A stretch of DNA of 64,000 nt, from assembly GCA_947683425.1 (NCBI GenBank), contig CANTUQ010000101.1, positions 24,761,001 through 24,825,000 on the forward strand, given 5' to 3'. Under the pieces are notes generated by a model that was not told the origin of the DNA, ran no database searches, and saw only the letters and a list, made by a program, of their open reading frames with translations. Shown piece by piece: positions 45,175-55,941 of this stretch (position 1 is the stretch's first letter; the number at the start of each line of letters is the position of its first letter). The translations under genes were made by a program, and so were the position numbers. This stretch comes from Excoecaria cochinchinensis (taxonomy: Eukaryota > Streptophyta > Magnoliopsida > Malpighiales > Euphorbiaceae).

Positions 45175-46641
45175 CTTAAAACACGTGAAAAGTACTGTAT
45201 GAACAGTAATATAAATATTTCTCCAAATTTCGCTATTTTTTCGGACAGCAGTCCTACTACAGTGTGAAAAATAGCTGAACCAAGGCTCTGATACCACTTG
45301 TTGGGAAAAATGACCCTTCTAAAGAATGCGAAAAAAATCAGGAGAAACTCACAACATAAGAAATTATAGTGGAAACTCCAAAACCGGAGAAAAATCACTT
45401 GTTGTCCGAAAACAACCAAGAAAAATTCACTAAGTGTTTGAACAATTTTTACATTCACTCACTCTAATATTTTCTCACACCCCCAATAAATGGATACAAA
45501 TCCAAGAGAATTTCCCACAAATTCTCTAAGTTTTAAAGCTTACAAGCTTTCATTGGAATTCTTTCTTTGAATCTAATCTTAACATTTGAAGAACAATCTC
45601 TTGCCTTATATAGGCAGGAGCTTCCGTGTGAACAGTAAAAAATTCTTCAATTCACATTTGGTAGCCCAACTATTCCTTTTGTATGTTACCAACAATTCTT
45701 CAATTCACATTTGGTAGCCCAACTATTCCTTTTGTGTGCTACCGATAATTCTTCAATTCACATTTGGTAGCCCAACTATTCATTTTGTGTGCTACCAACA
45801 ATTCTTCAATTCACATTGTAGCCCAACTATTCATTTTGTGTGCTACCTCCATTTTTGAGTTCCTCCATTTTTGACCATTTTTTTTAATCTAATACAACAA
45901 ATGGATGGATGAATGGGAGAGGGAAAGGTGACATGTTGCAATCTGATTCGCCACTGTTTGTGCTGTTAGACTTAGACACATGGGCTTTCCATCCATTTAG
46001 GGGGCAAAATCGCATAATAAAACTGAATTTAGAAGCATAATGGGCTCAAAACACTACAAGAAAATATGAAAATAGCAACAGAATTTAGTCCATTGCTATA
46101 TTAGGAACTGAATTGTGGTTCCGTTGCTAAATTACAACAAAAATTAGATTCCATTGTTAAATTGGATAAACTTTGCAGATTTAGCAACGAAAATATATTT
46201 GGTTATATTCCGTCGCTAAAAGTGGAGGGAATTATTAGTGCCAAAATTTAGCAATGGAATCTCTATATCGTTGCTAAATAAGGTGCCAATAGATAGCAAA
46301 AAAGTTTTGCAACGAAAAATAACAACGAAATTTTTTTCCGTTGCTAAATTAGCAACGAAATATTTATTCCATTGCTAATTTAGCTACGGAATATTATTTC
46401 CGTGGCTAAATAACTAGCGTTAAAAAAATTCGATTCTAAAATAGCAACGGAAACATATTTCGGTTCCAATTTCTTTTGCAATTTTAGCAACGAAGATTAA
46501 ATTCTGTTGGTATTTTTGTTGTCACCAACGGAATTTATTTTCTGTTGCTAACATTGTAACCGAATCTATATTCGGTTGTTAATTTAGCAACGAAATATTT
46601 TTTCCGTTGCTAAATAACCAGACTTAAAAAAAATTTGGTTA

Positions 46642-47185
46642 CACTACAAGAAAATGATAATTTAGCGACGGAAAATTAGCGACAGAGTCATTTTCATCGC
46701 TAAATGGTGGCGAAAATTAACTTCCGTCGCAATTTACCGACGGAAATTAATTTTCGTCGGTAAATAGCGACGAAAATTAATTTTCGTCGCTAAAAATGGC
46801 GCCAAGATTTTCCTCCAATGTTGTCGACAGAAATTTGCGATGGTTCTTAGGAACCGTCGCTAAAAATAGCGACAGAAATTCTTTTCCGTCGCTGAAAAAA
46901 TTAGAAAAAACTTAATTTTATTTTGAGCGACGGAATAAAAATCCGTCGCTAAAAATTGCGACAGAATAAAAAAATCGTCGCTAATAAATTGTCATTTTTA
47001 TTTTTTAGTGACGGAATATTCAATCCGTCGCTAAAAGTAGTGATGGATTGAATATTCCGTCGCTATTTTTAGCGACGGAATATGCTTTCCGTCGCTAAAG
47101 TGAAATTAAATCACTTTTCCTCTCTTTTTAGCGACGGAATATTCTTTCCGTCGCTAAAGTGAAATTAAATTTAGTTTCCCTCCCT

Positions 47186-47221
<36 letters not shown>

Positions 47222-48321
47222 CTCCCTCTCCTCTCCCCGTTTCTGGCCCTCTGCCCAGCCGCCGCAGACCACCGCCCCTCCCCCCCCCCTTCGGCGCCGA
47301 TCGGCGCACCACCCCTCCCCTCCCTCTTTTCCCGCTCCTCCTTCCCTCTCTCTCTCTCTCTCTTTCTCTCTCCTCCCTCTCCTCTCCCCGTTTCTGGCCC
47401 TCTACCCAGTCGCCGCCGACCACCGCCCCTCCCCCTCCCTCCGGCGCCGATCGCCGCGCCTCCCCTCCCCTCCTCCTCCTCCTCCCTCCCTTCCTCCTCC
47501 TCCTCCTCCTCCTCCAGCGCCAGGTACAGATCTGTCTCTTTGTTTTTTTTTTTTGTCTTTTAGATAATTAAATAATGAATATTATTATTATTATTATTAA
47601 TTTATTTATGTTAGATGAATATTGGTAAATATTAAATATTGTTTAAATTTATAATTCTTAACACTTTATTGTTATTAAATTTATTAATAGAATTTTTCAT
47701 ATTATGATTATTATTATTAATTGGGTATGCTAATTGGAATTGTTATTAGTATTATTAAATATTTATCCTAATTATTAATATGATTATTATAATTTTTTTA
47801 AAGTAGTTGTGTTAATTATTATTATTTAATGGGTATGTTAAGTAGATATATTATTAGTATTTGTTATTATTTCCATTAAGAAGTTGTGTTAATTTTAGTT
47901 ATTATTATTATTATTATTCAACATGTTATTATTATTAAATTAAAATCAGTAAAATTTGTACCTTAATTAATATTATTATTATTATTATTATGTTAATTTG
48001 TATTGTTATTATTATTATTTATTTATGTTAAATGTATTGTCGTTATTAATTTTATTTTAATTTGTAAAATTTCCCGACGGAAACAAATTTCCGTCGGAAA
48101 ATTATTTGTTTCCGTCGGCAATTCCCGACGGAAATTCAATTTTCGTCGGTAAATTTACCGTCGAAAATTCAATTTCCGTCAGGAAATTTCCCGACGGAAA
48201 AAATTCCGTCGAAAAATTTTCCTACAACTAATATGCCGACGGAATGAATTTCCGTCGGCAATTTAGTTTCCCGACGGAAATTCCTTATTTTCCGTCGGGA
48301 GATGCTTTTTTTCTTGTAGTG
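46642..48321 (+). mobile_element. CACTA element B, 1680-bp non-autonomous copy nested in element A
   Basis: It runs from CACTACAAGAAAATGATAA to TTTTTTTCTTGTAGTG, with target duplication tta (46639-46641, 48322-48324). The left subterminal motifs are TAGCGACGGAA/TTCCGTCGCTA and the right ones CCGACGGAA/TTCCGTCGG, the same left/right asymmetry as element C. It retains only a CT/GC-rich leader exon that ends at a splice donor (47523), then AT-rich intron sequence. It looks like a deletion derivative of the element C family. Confidence 0.93.
47189..47523 (+). other. CT/GC-rich leader exon of CACTA element B with an internal tandem duplication
   Basis: A CT-rich and CCGCCG-rich block is present twice with a 151-bp period (markers gtttctggccctct at 47239 and 47390). 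It ends AGCGCCAG|GTACAG, a good donor. The comparable block in element C is 54430-54748. The 134-codon open frame across it is low-complexity (Ser/Pro/Leu) and probably not a real protein. Confidence 0.65.
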
Positions 48322-48749
48322 TTATAAAATAGCAACGGAAAATGATTCGATTGCAATTTTAGCAACGGAATCTAAATTCCGTTGGTATTTTTGGTCCCAA
48401 GGAGGCGGATAAATTTTGGGACCAAAAATACCAACGAAATTAGTTTTTCGTTGCTAAAATTGCAACCGGATATCCGGTCGCAATTTTAGCAACGAAAAAC
48501 TAATTCCGTTGGTATTTTTGGTCCCAAGAATTTTGGGACAAAAATACTAACAGAATTAATTTCCATTGCTAAAATAGCAACCGAAAATTTATTCGGTTTC
48601 AATTTTAGCAACGGGAATTTTATTCCGTTAGTATTTTTGGTCCGCAGAATTTTGGGACAAAATTACCAACGGAATTAGATTTCCGTTGCTAAAATTGCAA
48701 CCGAACGTGTATTCGGTTGGTATTTTTCAATTTGCCCTACGTATAAATG

Positions 48750-48970
48750 CTTCTTTTTATTTCTCTCCCTGCCTCGCCGTTTGCCTTCCCTCTCCCTCTC
48801 CCTCGCCCTTGCCATCTGCCTCGCTCTCTCCCTCTATCTCGCCCTCTCCCTCTCTCTGTCCCTCTCCCTCTTTTCCTCCCTCGCCTCGCCCTGGCCGTTT
48901 GCCTCGCTATCTCTCTCTGCCTCGCCCTCTCCCTCTCCCTCTCTCTCGCCCTCTCCCTCGTCAACCTGCT
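48750..48970 (+). other. CT-rich leader of CACTA element A
   Basis: Repeated CTCGCCCTCTCCCTC-like units form an imperfect short tandem array. The position matches the leader exons of elements B and C. Open frames in all three frames are low-complexity and are not called as genes. Confidence 0.5.
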
Positions 48971-49559
48971 CCACATAATTTGTGATGTTATTTCCTATCA
49001 TTTTCTGTTTATTTTATTCTTAGTGTGATAATTGTAATCAATGATTTTTCTAATTATTGCTAAATATTCAATTTCTAGGTTCTTATTTGAAGCCCACTGT
49101 CTTTTATTTGTTAATTGCTTCAGTAAAGCCAAGCTTACTGTTTATAAAATCCCATTTACAGTTCGAGCCAGGTACAATCTCATCATTTTCGTATATATTC
49201 GTTCTATTTCATTGTCATAAAATAAAAGCCGTATCAACAAATTAGTTGTTAAATTCGTGAATTCAGGCACTTCCATCTGCTATTACTCAACTGTTGAGTT
49301 TTGATCTATGAAAGCCATAGCATTGGTGAACAATTAAAGTGCTCTATTTTCTTTTTTTATTTTTAATCTTTTCTCAATCTGATCTTTGGCTATTATTATC
49401 GTTAAAATAAGTTACCATGTGCATTACATTTGCTTGCCATAGCCTCTGATAGACTTTGGAATTGATTGCATTTTTGAGATTATAAATAATATATGTTTCT
49501 TATGTTAATATTTTTCCTTGTTTGTCAAAACTAAACAAGTTATTTTGACTCAATCCATT

Positions 49560-51389
49560 CACATTCTTTTTCTTTCCTCTTGCAAGTACAGTAGTGATCG
49601 GGCTAGACCGAGTAGTGCTGGTATCTTCATTAGTGGCTTTGTCCGGGGGGGGGGGGGAGGGGAAATAGTTGTTGGAACGTTAGGTTGTGTCTTTGCTCCA
49701 CAGGTACTGCTTGATAAGGTCTCTAGTTATATTTGCTATGTCTTTTTAGTAAGTGGTGTTATTAAATTATTGATTTAGTTGTTCCTTGCTTAATGTGTTA
49801 GAAAAGACTGCTATGTTACTGCTGTATGTGATACAATGTTTATGATTTTATTCTCAGTCTCTCTCTGTGCCTTTTTTTTCCTCTTTGAGCCTGCATACAA
49901 CACATTGCCTTAGTTTTAACCTGCATATGACATTTACCCCATATGGTGAACATTTTTGTTCTGGTATGGTTTAGGAAAAAAGGGGTGAAATTTGATTTTT
50001 CAGTTAATAAGCTCAGCGTATTATTGGGTGGCATTTTTGTGTGGATTTTTTCATTAGGCACAGTTGATGCATTACTGATATTGCACCTCAGCAAGGCCTT
50101 AGTTGGAGCTGCTAGAAAAATTTGATGAGAAAGCTGCCTAAGTTCATATATGATGAGGAGAAAGCATTGGAGGTCAGAGCTTGTTTCTGCATTTGTCATC
50201 TATTTCATTTATTATCAATGTATGAAGGAAAGGTAGGTTTACAAAGTGTAGCTTAAAATGCATTAACATTTCCCAGGGTCATAGCCCCCCATCTTGCCAT
50301 TTTGTTGTTCATTAGCATGCATGGTAGCTAAAACTATCAATTTACATTCTTCATGTTCACTTGCCACATGATTGATAACACAATTAGAGCACTTAAACAC
50401 GTTTGATTTCGATTGACAGAAGACTCCCAAAATACTCTCAAAAGACTCTTTCTAAACCAGCGTATGGTCTTTGTTATTTATTTTTTGTGTCTTGAAGTGA
50501 ATTGGATAATAGATTACAATCCTTTTACACAAGTTATAAAGATCTAAATTACTAGTTTTGGTCTAAATGCTAATTTAAAGTTTTAGAGATTAATTAAACA
50601 CTAATCTTTCCCTCGATTTATTTAATCATATAGTATATGAGTCTACAAATTGGTGGTCTAATTAACTTATTTTCTTTATTTCTTACTTGAATTTGTAATT
50701 TTCTTTACTCTCTTTCTTTCTCAGCATGTCACAAGAGCTTCTACTGCATTAATTCTAGATTTAAATTTGCTTTGTTTAATTTCTTTTCATTTATTGAATT
50801 ATGTTTGTGTTTTTTGATTTGTTATTTTTGGAATTTTGATTTGGAGCTTAGGAGTGCAGCTTATGGTCTTCAATTGCTGCTTAGGTTAGATATTATTCTT
50901 TCTACTCTATTTATTTTTACTTCCGTCCTTTCTTTTTCTTTGCTTTTTTTTTTAATTTTTTTTAGATAATGACAGCATTTGGTTATTGGAAATTGCAAAA
51001 TCGGAACTTAATAATAATAATAATAATTAGAGGAAGGAAACTCACATGTATGGCTTTAAAATAATCTTTTTATTTTAATAACCTACTATTATTTTAGTTT
51101 TGTGGTTTGCTGACGGAATCTTGGGGGAAATGAATTTTAATTGTGTAAGTTTTTTTTTTTCTTTTCTTCACAGAGCAATATTTTCTTTATCTTGAACTGG
51201 TTGAAAATAGAATTAGACAGTCATGAACCTATTGATTATCGGTGTTCCCATTTGGTTGTTAAATATGGCTAAGATGATTATTAAGTATGATTTGAATTCA
51301 ATTGCTATGTGAGCTTTCAAATTGGGTCAGTGCATGATTCTTGGACAATATTGCATTCTTGCTTGATTTGGAAACTATTGTAATGATAG
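49560..51389 (+). other. Interior of CACTA element A, exon-like patches of unknown origin
   Basis: Between the leader and the Ptta-like exon lie patches with coding-like composition, for example 49943-50125, 50735-50790 and 50840-50885 (DLELRSAAYGLQLLLRL). A run of 13 G lies at 49647-49659. I do not recognise any of these. They could be introns and exons of the element's own gene or captured host sequence. Confidence 0.35.
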
Positions 51390-51722
51390 GAGCAAATACA
51401 AGAGACTCGCATTCAACGGCGGCAGAGCTCTGAAAGTGTTGATGAGAGTCATATATTTCTTGAAGTAGTTGATGGTAAGAATAATCGTGGAAGGATTTTT
51501 GGTTTAGGTTCAATTACAAACACTTCCCATTTGAAGTCCTTTGCATTATCTATAGCTGCTTGTGGTAAGCGGTGTGAATCTTCTCAGAAAGTCGTTCAGC
51601 TAGAGACCACACTCACCTTATTGATGGATACTGTAACCCAGCTAAAAAATCGGGTAGAAGATTTGGAAACCAAGGGTATTCAGCAGCCAGATCGTCTTCC
51701 TTCACCTCCACCAACTACATAG
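51390..51722 (+). pseudogene. Ptta/En-Spm-type C-terminal exon in element A
   Basis: An open exon of 111 codons follows the acceptor TAATGATAG and ends at TAG. It begins EQIQETRIQRRQSSE, then VVDGKNNRGRIFGLGS, then a coiled-coil-like end (VVQLETTLTLLMDTVTQLKN .. RVEDLE) and a Pro-rich tail. The G-K/R-x-x-R-G-R-I-F/Y-G-L-G signature is typical of the plant Ptta/En-Spm proteins (PF03004 neighbourhood). The exon itself is undamaged, but the rest of the gene was not found. It parallels 62535-62960 in element C. Confidence 0.7.
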
Positions 51723-52467
51723 CATATATTTGTAATTTTTCGTTATTGATACTGACTTTATGTTGTTTTTTGTTATGGTTTCGTGAATTTTTACTTTACA
51801 GTAATATAATATATTTTCAGAATTTTAATTTTTGTGAATTATAATTTTTATATTATATTATTAATAAGAATATTTTCTTAAATTTCATTATAAATTTGGA
51901 TTATATTTATTTATAAATAAAAAATTTGATTGAAATTAAAACATTATGCCAAGCTAGCAAAATTTTACAATTTTTGATGTTAAAAATAGCAACGAAAGAG
52001 AAATTTTGTTGCTATTTTTAGCAATGAAATTGTTCTTCTGTTGCTAAACTTTTCCAACGGTAATTGAAAAAAAATTAATTCTGTTGCTATCTTTAGCAAT
52101 GGAATTCATTTTTGGTTGCTATATATAGCAACGAAAATATTATTTAGTTGCTATAAATAGCAACGGAAAATGAATTCTGTTGCTAAAAATAGCAACCGAA
52201 ATTTTTATGCCGTTGGTAAATATAGCAACGGAAAAATCAATTCCGTTGATAATGTTGACCAATTCACCGAAATATATATTGGTTAGATTTAGCAACGGAA
52301 TATGATTTCCGTTGCTAAAGTCATATTCGATTGCTAAAAAATACCCACCGTCAAAATTGCAACTGAATTTTCTGTTGCTATTTTCGGTTGCTAATTTTGA
52401 TTAGCAACGGAAATTCAACAAATTTGGTTGTTAATTTCCGTTGCTATTTGATAATTTTCTTGTAGTG

Positions 52468-53802
52468 AAAAAATGTAGAGAGCTAAAATCACTCCATTTT
52501 CAATAATTTAGGGATAAAATCACACGTTTGCCCTATGCAAAATGATAATAATTAATTTGAAACAAATTATAGCTCAGTTGTAGATTACTCCACATGATAA
52601 AATTTACTTGTAACTATTAGGGATTTCTTTGGATCAAGTTCCAATTTTTTTAATCAGTGAACTAATATATGTTTTTTAAAATCATTAACTATTAATCAAT
52701 CCATTAAATTCGATTAATTAATCCATCAATTTCAATTTTTGCGGTTTGGTTAATTAATAAATATTTTTGGGTTAATCACTAATTTTTTAAACATGCAATA
52801 ATTAAATTAAAAGAAAAAAAAAGATAAATTTCAATTTCATTTTAAAGTTCAAAATAATTTAAAATAAAAATAAATATACTACTAGCAAAAATTTATGTTC
52901 CACTTTCATCATTTTCCACTTGTTATGGTTAACTATTTCAAGAAATCAAAAGCTAATAGTACAAAGTGGATTTGAAATTTATTGCGAATTAGCATTCTAA
53001 ATCTTAAGAGTGTACGTATCTGAATCTTTCTAAATAAAATTAAAATATTGAAGAAAAAAATGTGAGTCTCAATATATGATCTAGAGGGGGGTGAATAGAT
53101 CAATTCATAACTTTTTCGTGATCTGAACATATTAGAACACAAATATTTTGATATACATAATACCATCATTATAATAAATTCATTTCATGCTATTTACTTA
53201 ATATAAATCTTTTAATTAACTTTTACCATTAAAAACACCTCATATGGACGAAATGATTAGTGAAAAAAGATTAGATTTTCATTGAATAAATTAATTTAGA
53301 AAAATCAATTCCAACCCGTTTTTAGAATACAAGGTAATTTTCTGATTCTGTTCTATAGTACACAGAACAGACACAGAACAGTTAATTTTAAAAAATTATA
53401 GAGCACAAAAATAAAAAAGAGAGTAAAGGATAGAGAAGTTTAACACCGTGATTTATAGAGGTTCGGCCATTGCCTACATCCTCTCCTTAAGACAATTCGT
53501 GTTAAAAGTTTCTCTCTTTCTAATGTGACTTTATTTACGGGCAAAAATCAAAATCCTGTTACAAATAGATATTTCAAGTTTTTCTTCCCAAGTGAAAACT
53601 CTAAAATATTTAATCATTTTTTCAAAGTAAAATGATCAAAATACTTATCTCTTTTTCCAAAATAAAAGAACTTAAACATTTGCTAGTTTATTTTCCTAGG
53701 TTCTAGCAATATAATCTCACAATTTTATCTCACAAATTTTGATAAACCTTACTAATATGATTACAATTGAAACTATAATCATATTAAGGAGATGTGATCA
53801 TG
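52468..53802. other. Host or old-TE sequence between CACTA elements A and C
   Basis: AT-rich DNA. 53080-53500 contains a GAGGGGGGTGAATAG stretch and a CACCGTGATTTATAGAGGTTCGGCC stretch of a kind often seen in plant LTR sequence. The sequence continues after element C at 63459. No ends could be defined. Confidence 0.4.
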
Positions 53803-54429
53803 CACTACAAGAAAATCCTGTATTAGCGATGGAATTTTAGCGACGGAGTTGATTCCGTCGCTAAATTGCGGCGAAATGTACATTCCGCCGCAATTTAGTG
53901 ACGGTTTTTATTTTTCGTCGCTAAATAGCGATGAAAAATAAACACCGTCGCCAAATTGCGACGAAAAATAAATTTCGTCGCTAAAAATGGCGCTAAACAT
54001 TCCCTCCATAATTGCCGACCGAAAATAGCAACGGTTTGTAATTACCGTCGCTAAAAATAGCAACGGAATATTTATTCCGTTGCTAAAAAATAATTTAATT
54101 TAATTTAGCGACTGAAATAAGTAATCCGTCGCTAAAAGTGGCGACGAAAATTTAATTTCGTCGCTATATATAGTGACGGAATTAATATTCCATCGCTAAA
54201 TAAGAAGTAATTAATAATTTAGCGATGGATTATTATTTCATCGCTAAATATTGCGACTGCTTAAAAATTACCGTCCCTAGAAAATTATGTTTTTTAATTT
54301 TGGAGACGGAAAGAATTTTCGTCGCTAAAAATAGCGACATGTTTTTTTTATCCGTCACGAAAAAATTTTAATTTTCAAAATTAACGACGGAATATAAATC
54401 CGTCGCTAAAAGCAATATAAATATTTCTT

Positions 54430-54748
54430 TTTCTCTCCCCTCCCCCTCTCTCTCTCCTCCCTCTAGCCTCCCTCCTGTTTCCCCAATTTTGCTCCTCTGC
54501 CCACCCGCCGCCCACCTCCGGCAATGCTCCACTGGCCCGATCCGCCCCTCCCCCTTCCCTACGGCACCGATCCGGCCAGCCTCCCCTCCTCCTCCTCCCT
54601 CCCCTCCCCTCCCTCTTTCCCGCTTCACTTTCCCTCCTCCGCGCAGCACCTCCTCTCTGCCGGCATTGGCTGCTGCTGCTCCGCCGTTGGTCCGCCTCCC
54701 CTCTTCCTCCTCCTCCTCCCTCCCCTGCTCCTCCTCCGGCAGCATCAG
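54430..54748 (+). other. CT/GC-rich leader exon of CACTA element C
   Basis: A CT-rich then CCGCC-rich block ending GCATCAG|GTAAGG (donor GT at 54749-54750). The likely acceptor is TGTAACAG at 55927, just before the TNP2 ATG. This gives a leader intron of about 1.2 kb, rich in TTA/ATT repeats. Open frames within it are low-complexity. Confidence 0.6.
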
Positions 54749-55941
54749 GTAAGGCGTTTTTGTGTTTTTTTTTTCTTTTTTTAATTAATTAATAAATATT
54801 ATTATTTATGTTAGTTAAATGTTAAATATTATTTAATAAAAATATGAATTACTTATTAGTGTTAATTGTTGTTGTTAGAATTATTTTAATTTATTTATGT
54901 TAATTAAATATTTTATTATTGTTAAATAATACTATGAATAATTTGTTTCAAATATATTATTATTAGTGTTAGTAGTTAGATTATTAGTAAATAATGAAAT
55001 GAAAAATTTATTATTATCAGTATTATTAGAATATAATAAACTTAATAATTTGTTTGAGGATATTAATAGTATTAATATTGTCGGTGAATAATAAAATACG
55101 AATATTTGAAAAATTAAGTTGTTTATTAATATTATTGTTTTTAATGTGGAATGTTATTGTTGTTAGAATAATTGTTATTTATTTATGTTAATTAAACATT
55201 TTTTCAAATAGATGAATATTAGTGTTATTAGTATTAGTAGGATTATTGTTAAATAATGAAATGACAAATTTATTGTTGTTAGTATTATTAGAAAATAATA
55301 AACTTAACACTATATTTGACGATTTTGTTTTTATTTTTTTATTTTATATATATATTTCTTTTTATATGAGTTTATTAATTCAAATGTTATTATTAAATTT
55401 ATTATTAGTATTCTTCATATTATTAGTATTCAACATGTTATTATTATTAAAATAAAATCAGTAAAATTTGAACCTTAATTATTATTATAATTATTATTTA
55501 TTTATGTTAATTTGTATTGTTATTATTATTATTTATTTATGTTAATTTGTATTATTGTTATTATTTTTTTTGTTAAATAATAATATGAATAATTAACGTA
55601 AATAATATGATTAATATTATTATTATTATTATTATGTAGATTATTATTAAATAATATTCTTATAAACTTATTTTTGTTTTTATTATTGTTGTTTTTGTTG
55701 TTGTTGTAATGAAGATGACTATAATACGACAATTTCCATTTTTCTTTTTATTTAGCATAATAATCAGTATAATTATTGTTAAAATGACTAGTAATTGTCT
55801 TAAATAATTTTGTAATAATAGTTGTATTTTGAATTTCTAGTTTTATTAACTAATATATTTATTTATTTTTTTTGGGGAATTAGATATATATAATTCTAAT
55901 TAAGATGTCACCTTGTTCATGTAACAGTTTTGGAATTAATT

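Larger units (their letters stand above)
43992..45899 (-). mobile_element. Internally deleted Tork-type copia derivative (LARD/TRIM-like), 1908 bp
   Basis: LTRs at 43992-44611 (620 bp) and 45299-45899 (601 bp) share ends TGTTGGGAAAA .. TACAACA. The 5-bp target duplication aatgg is perfect (43987-43991, 45900-45904). On the minus strand the primer site tggtatcagagcc (45284-45296) follows the 5' LTR (45299-45899), and a purine tract (aggtggaga) precedes the other LTR. Only 687 bp lie between the LTRs, with a 69-codon gag start and no pol. Mobilisation would need proteins from an autonomous relative. Confidence 0.92.
46052..52467 (+). mobile_element. CACTA (En/Spm) element A, 6416 bp, TNP2 lacking
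   Basis: The ends CACTACAAGAAAAT and ATTTTCTTGTAGTG are perfect inverted repeats. The 3-bp target duplication is aaa (46049-46051, 52468-52470). Both subterminal regions (46070-46640 plus 48325-48720, and 51985-52450) are packed with inverted motifs of the type TAGCAACGGAA .. TTCCGTTGCTA. The interior has a CT-rich leader (48750-48965) and a C-terminal Ptta-type exon (51390-51722) but no TNP2 transposase. It is therefore probably a deletion derivative. Another CACTA element is nested at 46642-48321. Confidence 0.93.

Noticed and set aside
47159..47563. 134-codon plus-strand frame and its 89-codon minus-strand shadow
   Set aside because: Pure CT/GC-rich low complexity (Leu/Ser/Pro or Arg/Glu/Gly); better explained as a CACTA leader exon.
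46052..48720. Subterminal inverted motifs as a CRISPR-like or structured RNA array
   Set aside because: The regularly repeated AGCAACGGA / AGCGACGGA palindromes lie only inside CACTA ends, alternate in orientation and have variable spacing, as expected for transposase-binding sites.
54368..54784. Open frames on both strands (Pro/Ser-rich, Gly/Glu-rich)
   Set aside because: Same compositional artefact in the leader of element C; all frames are open because the block lacks A and T.
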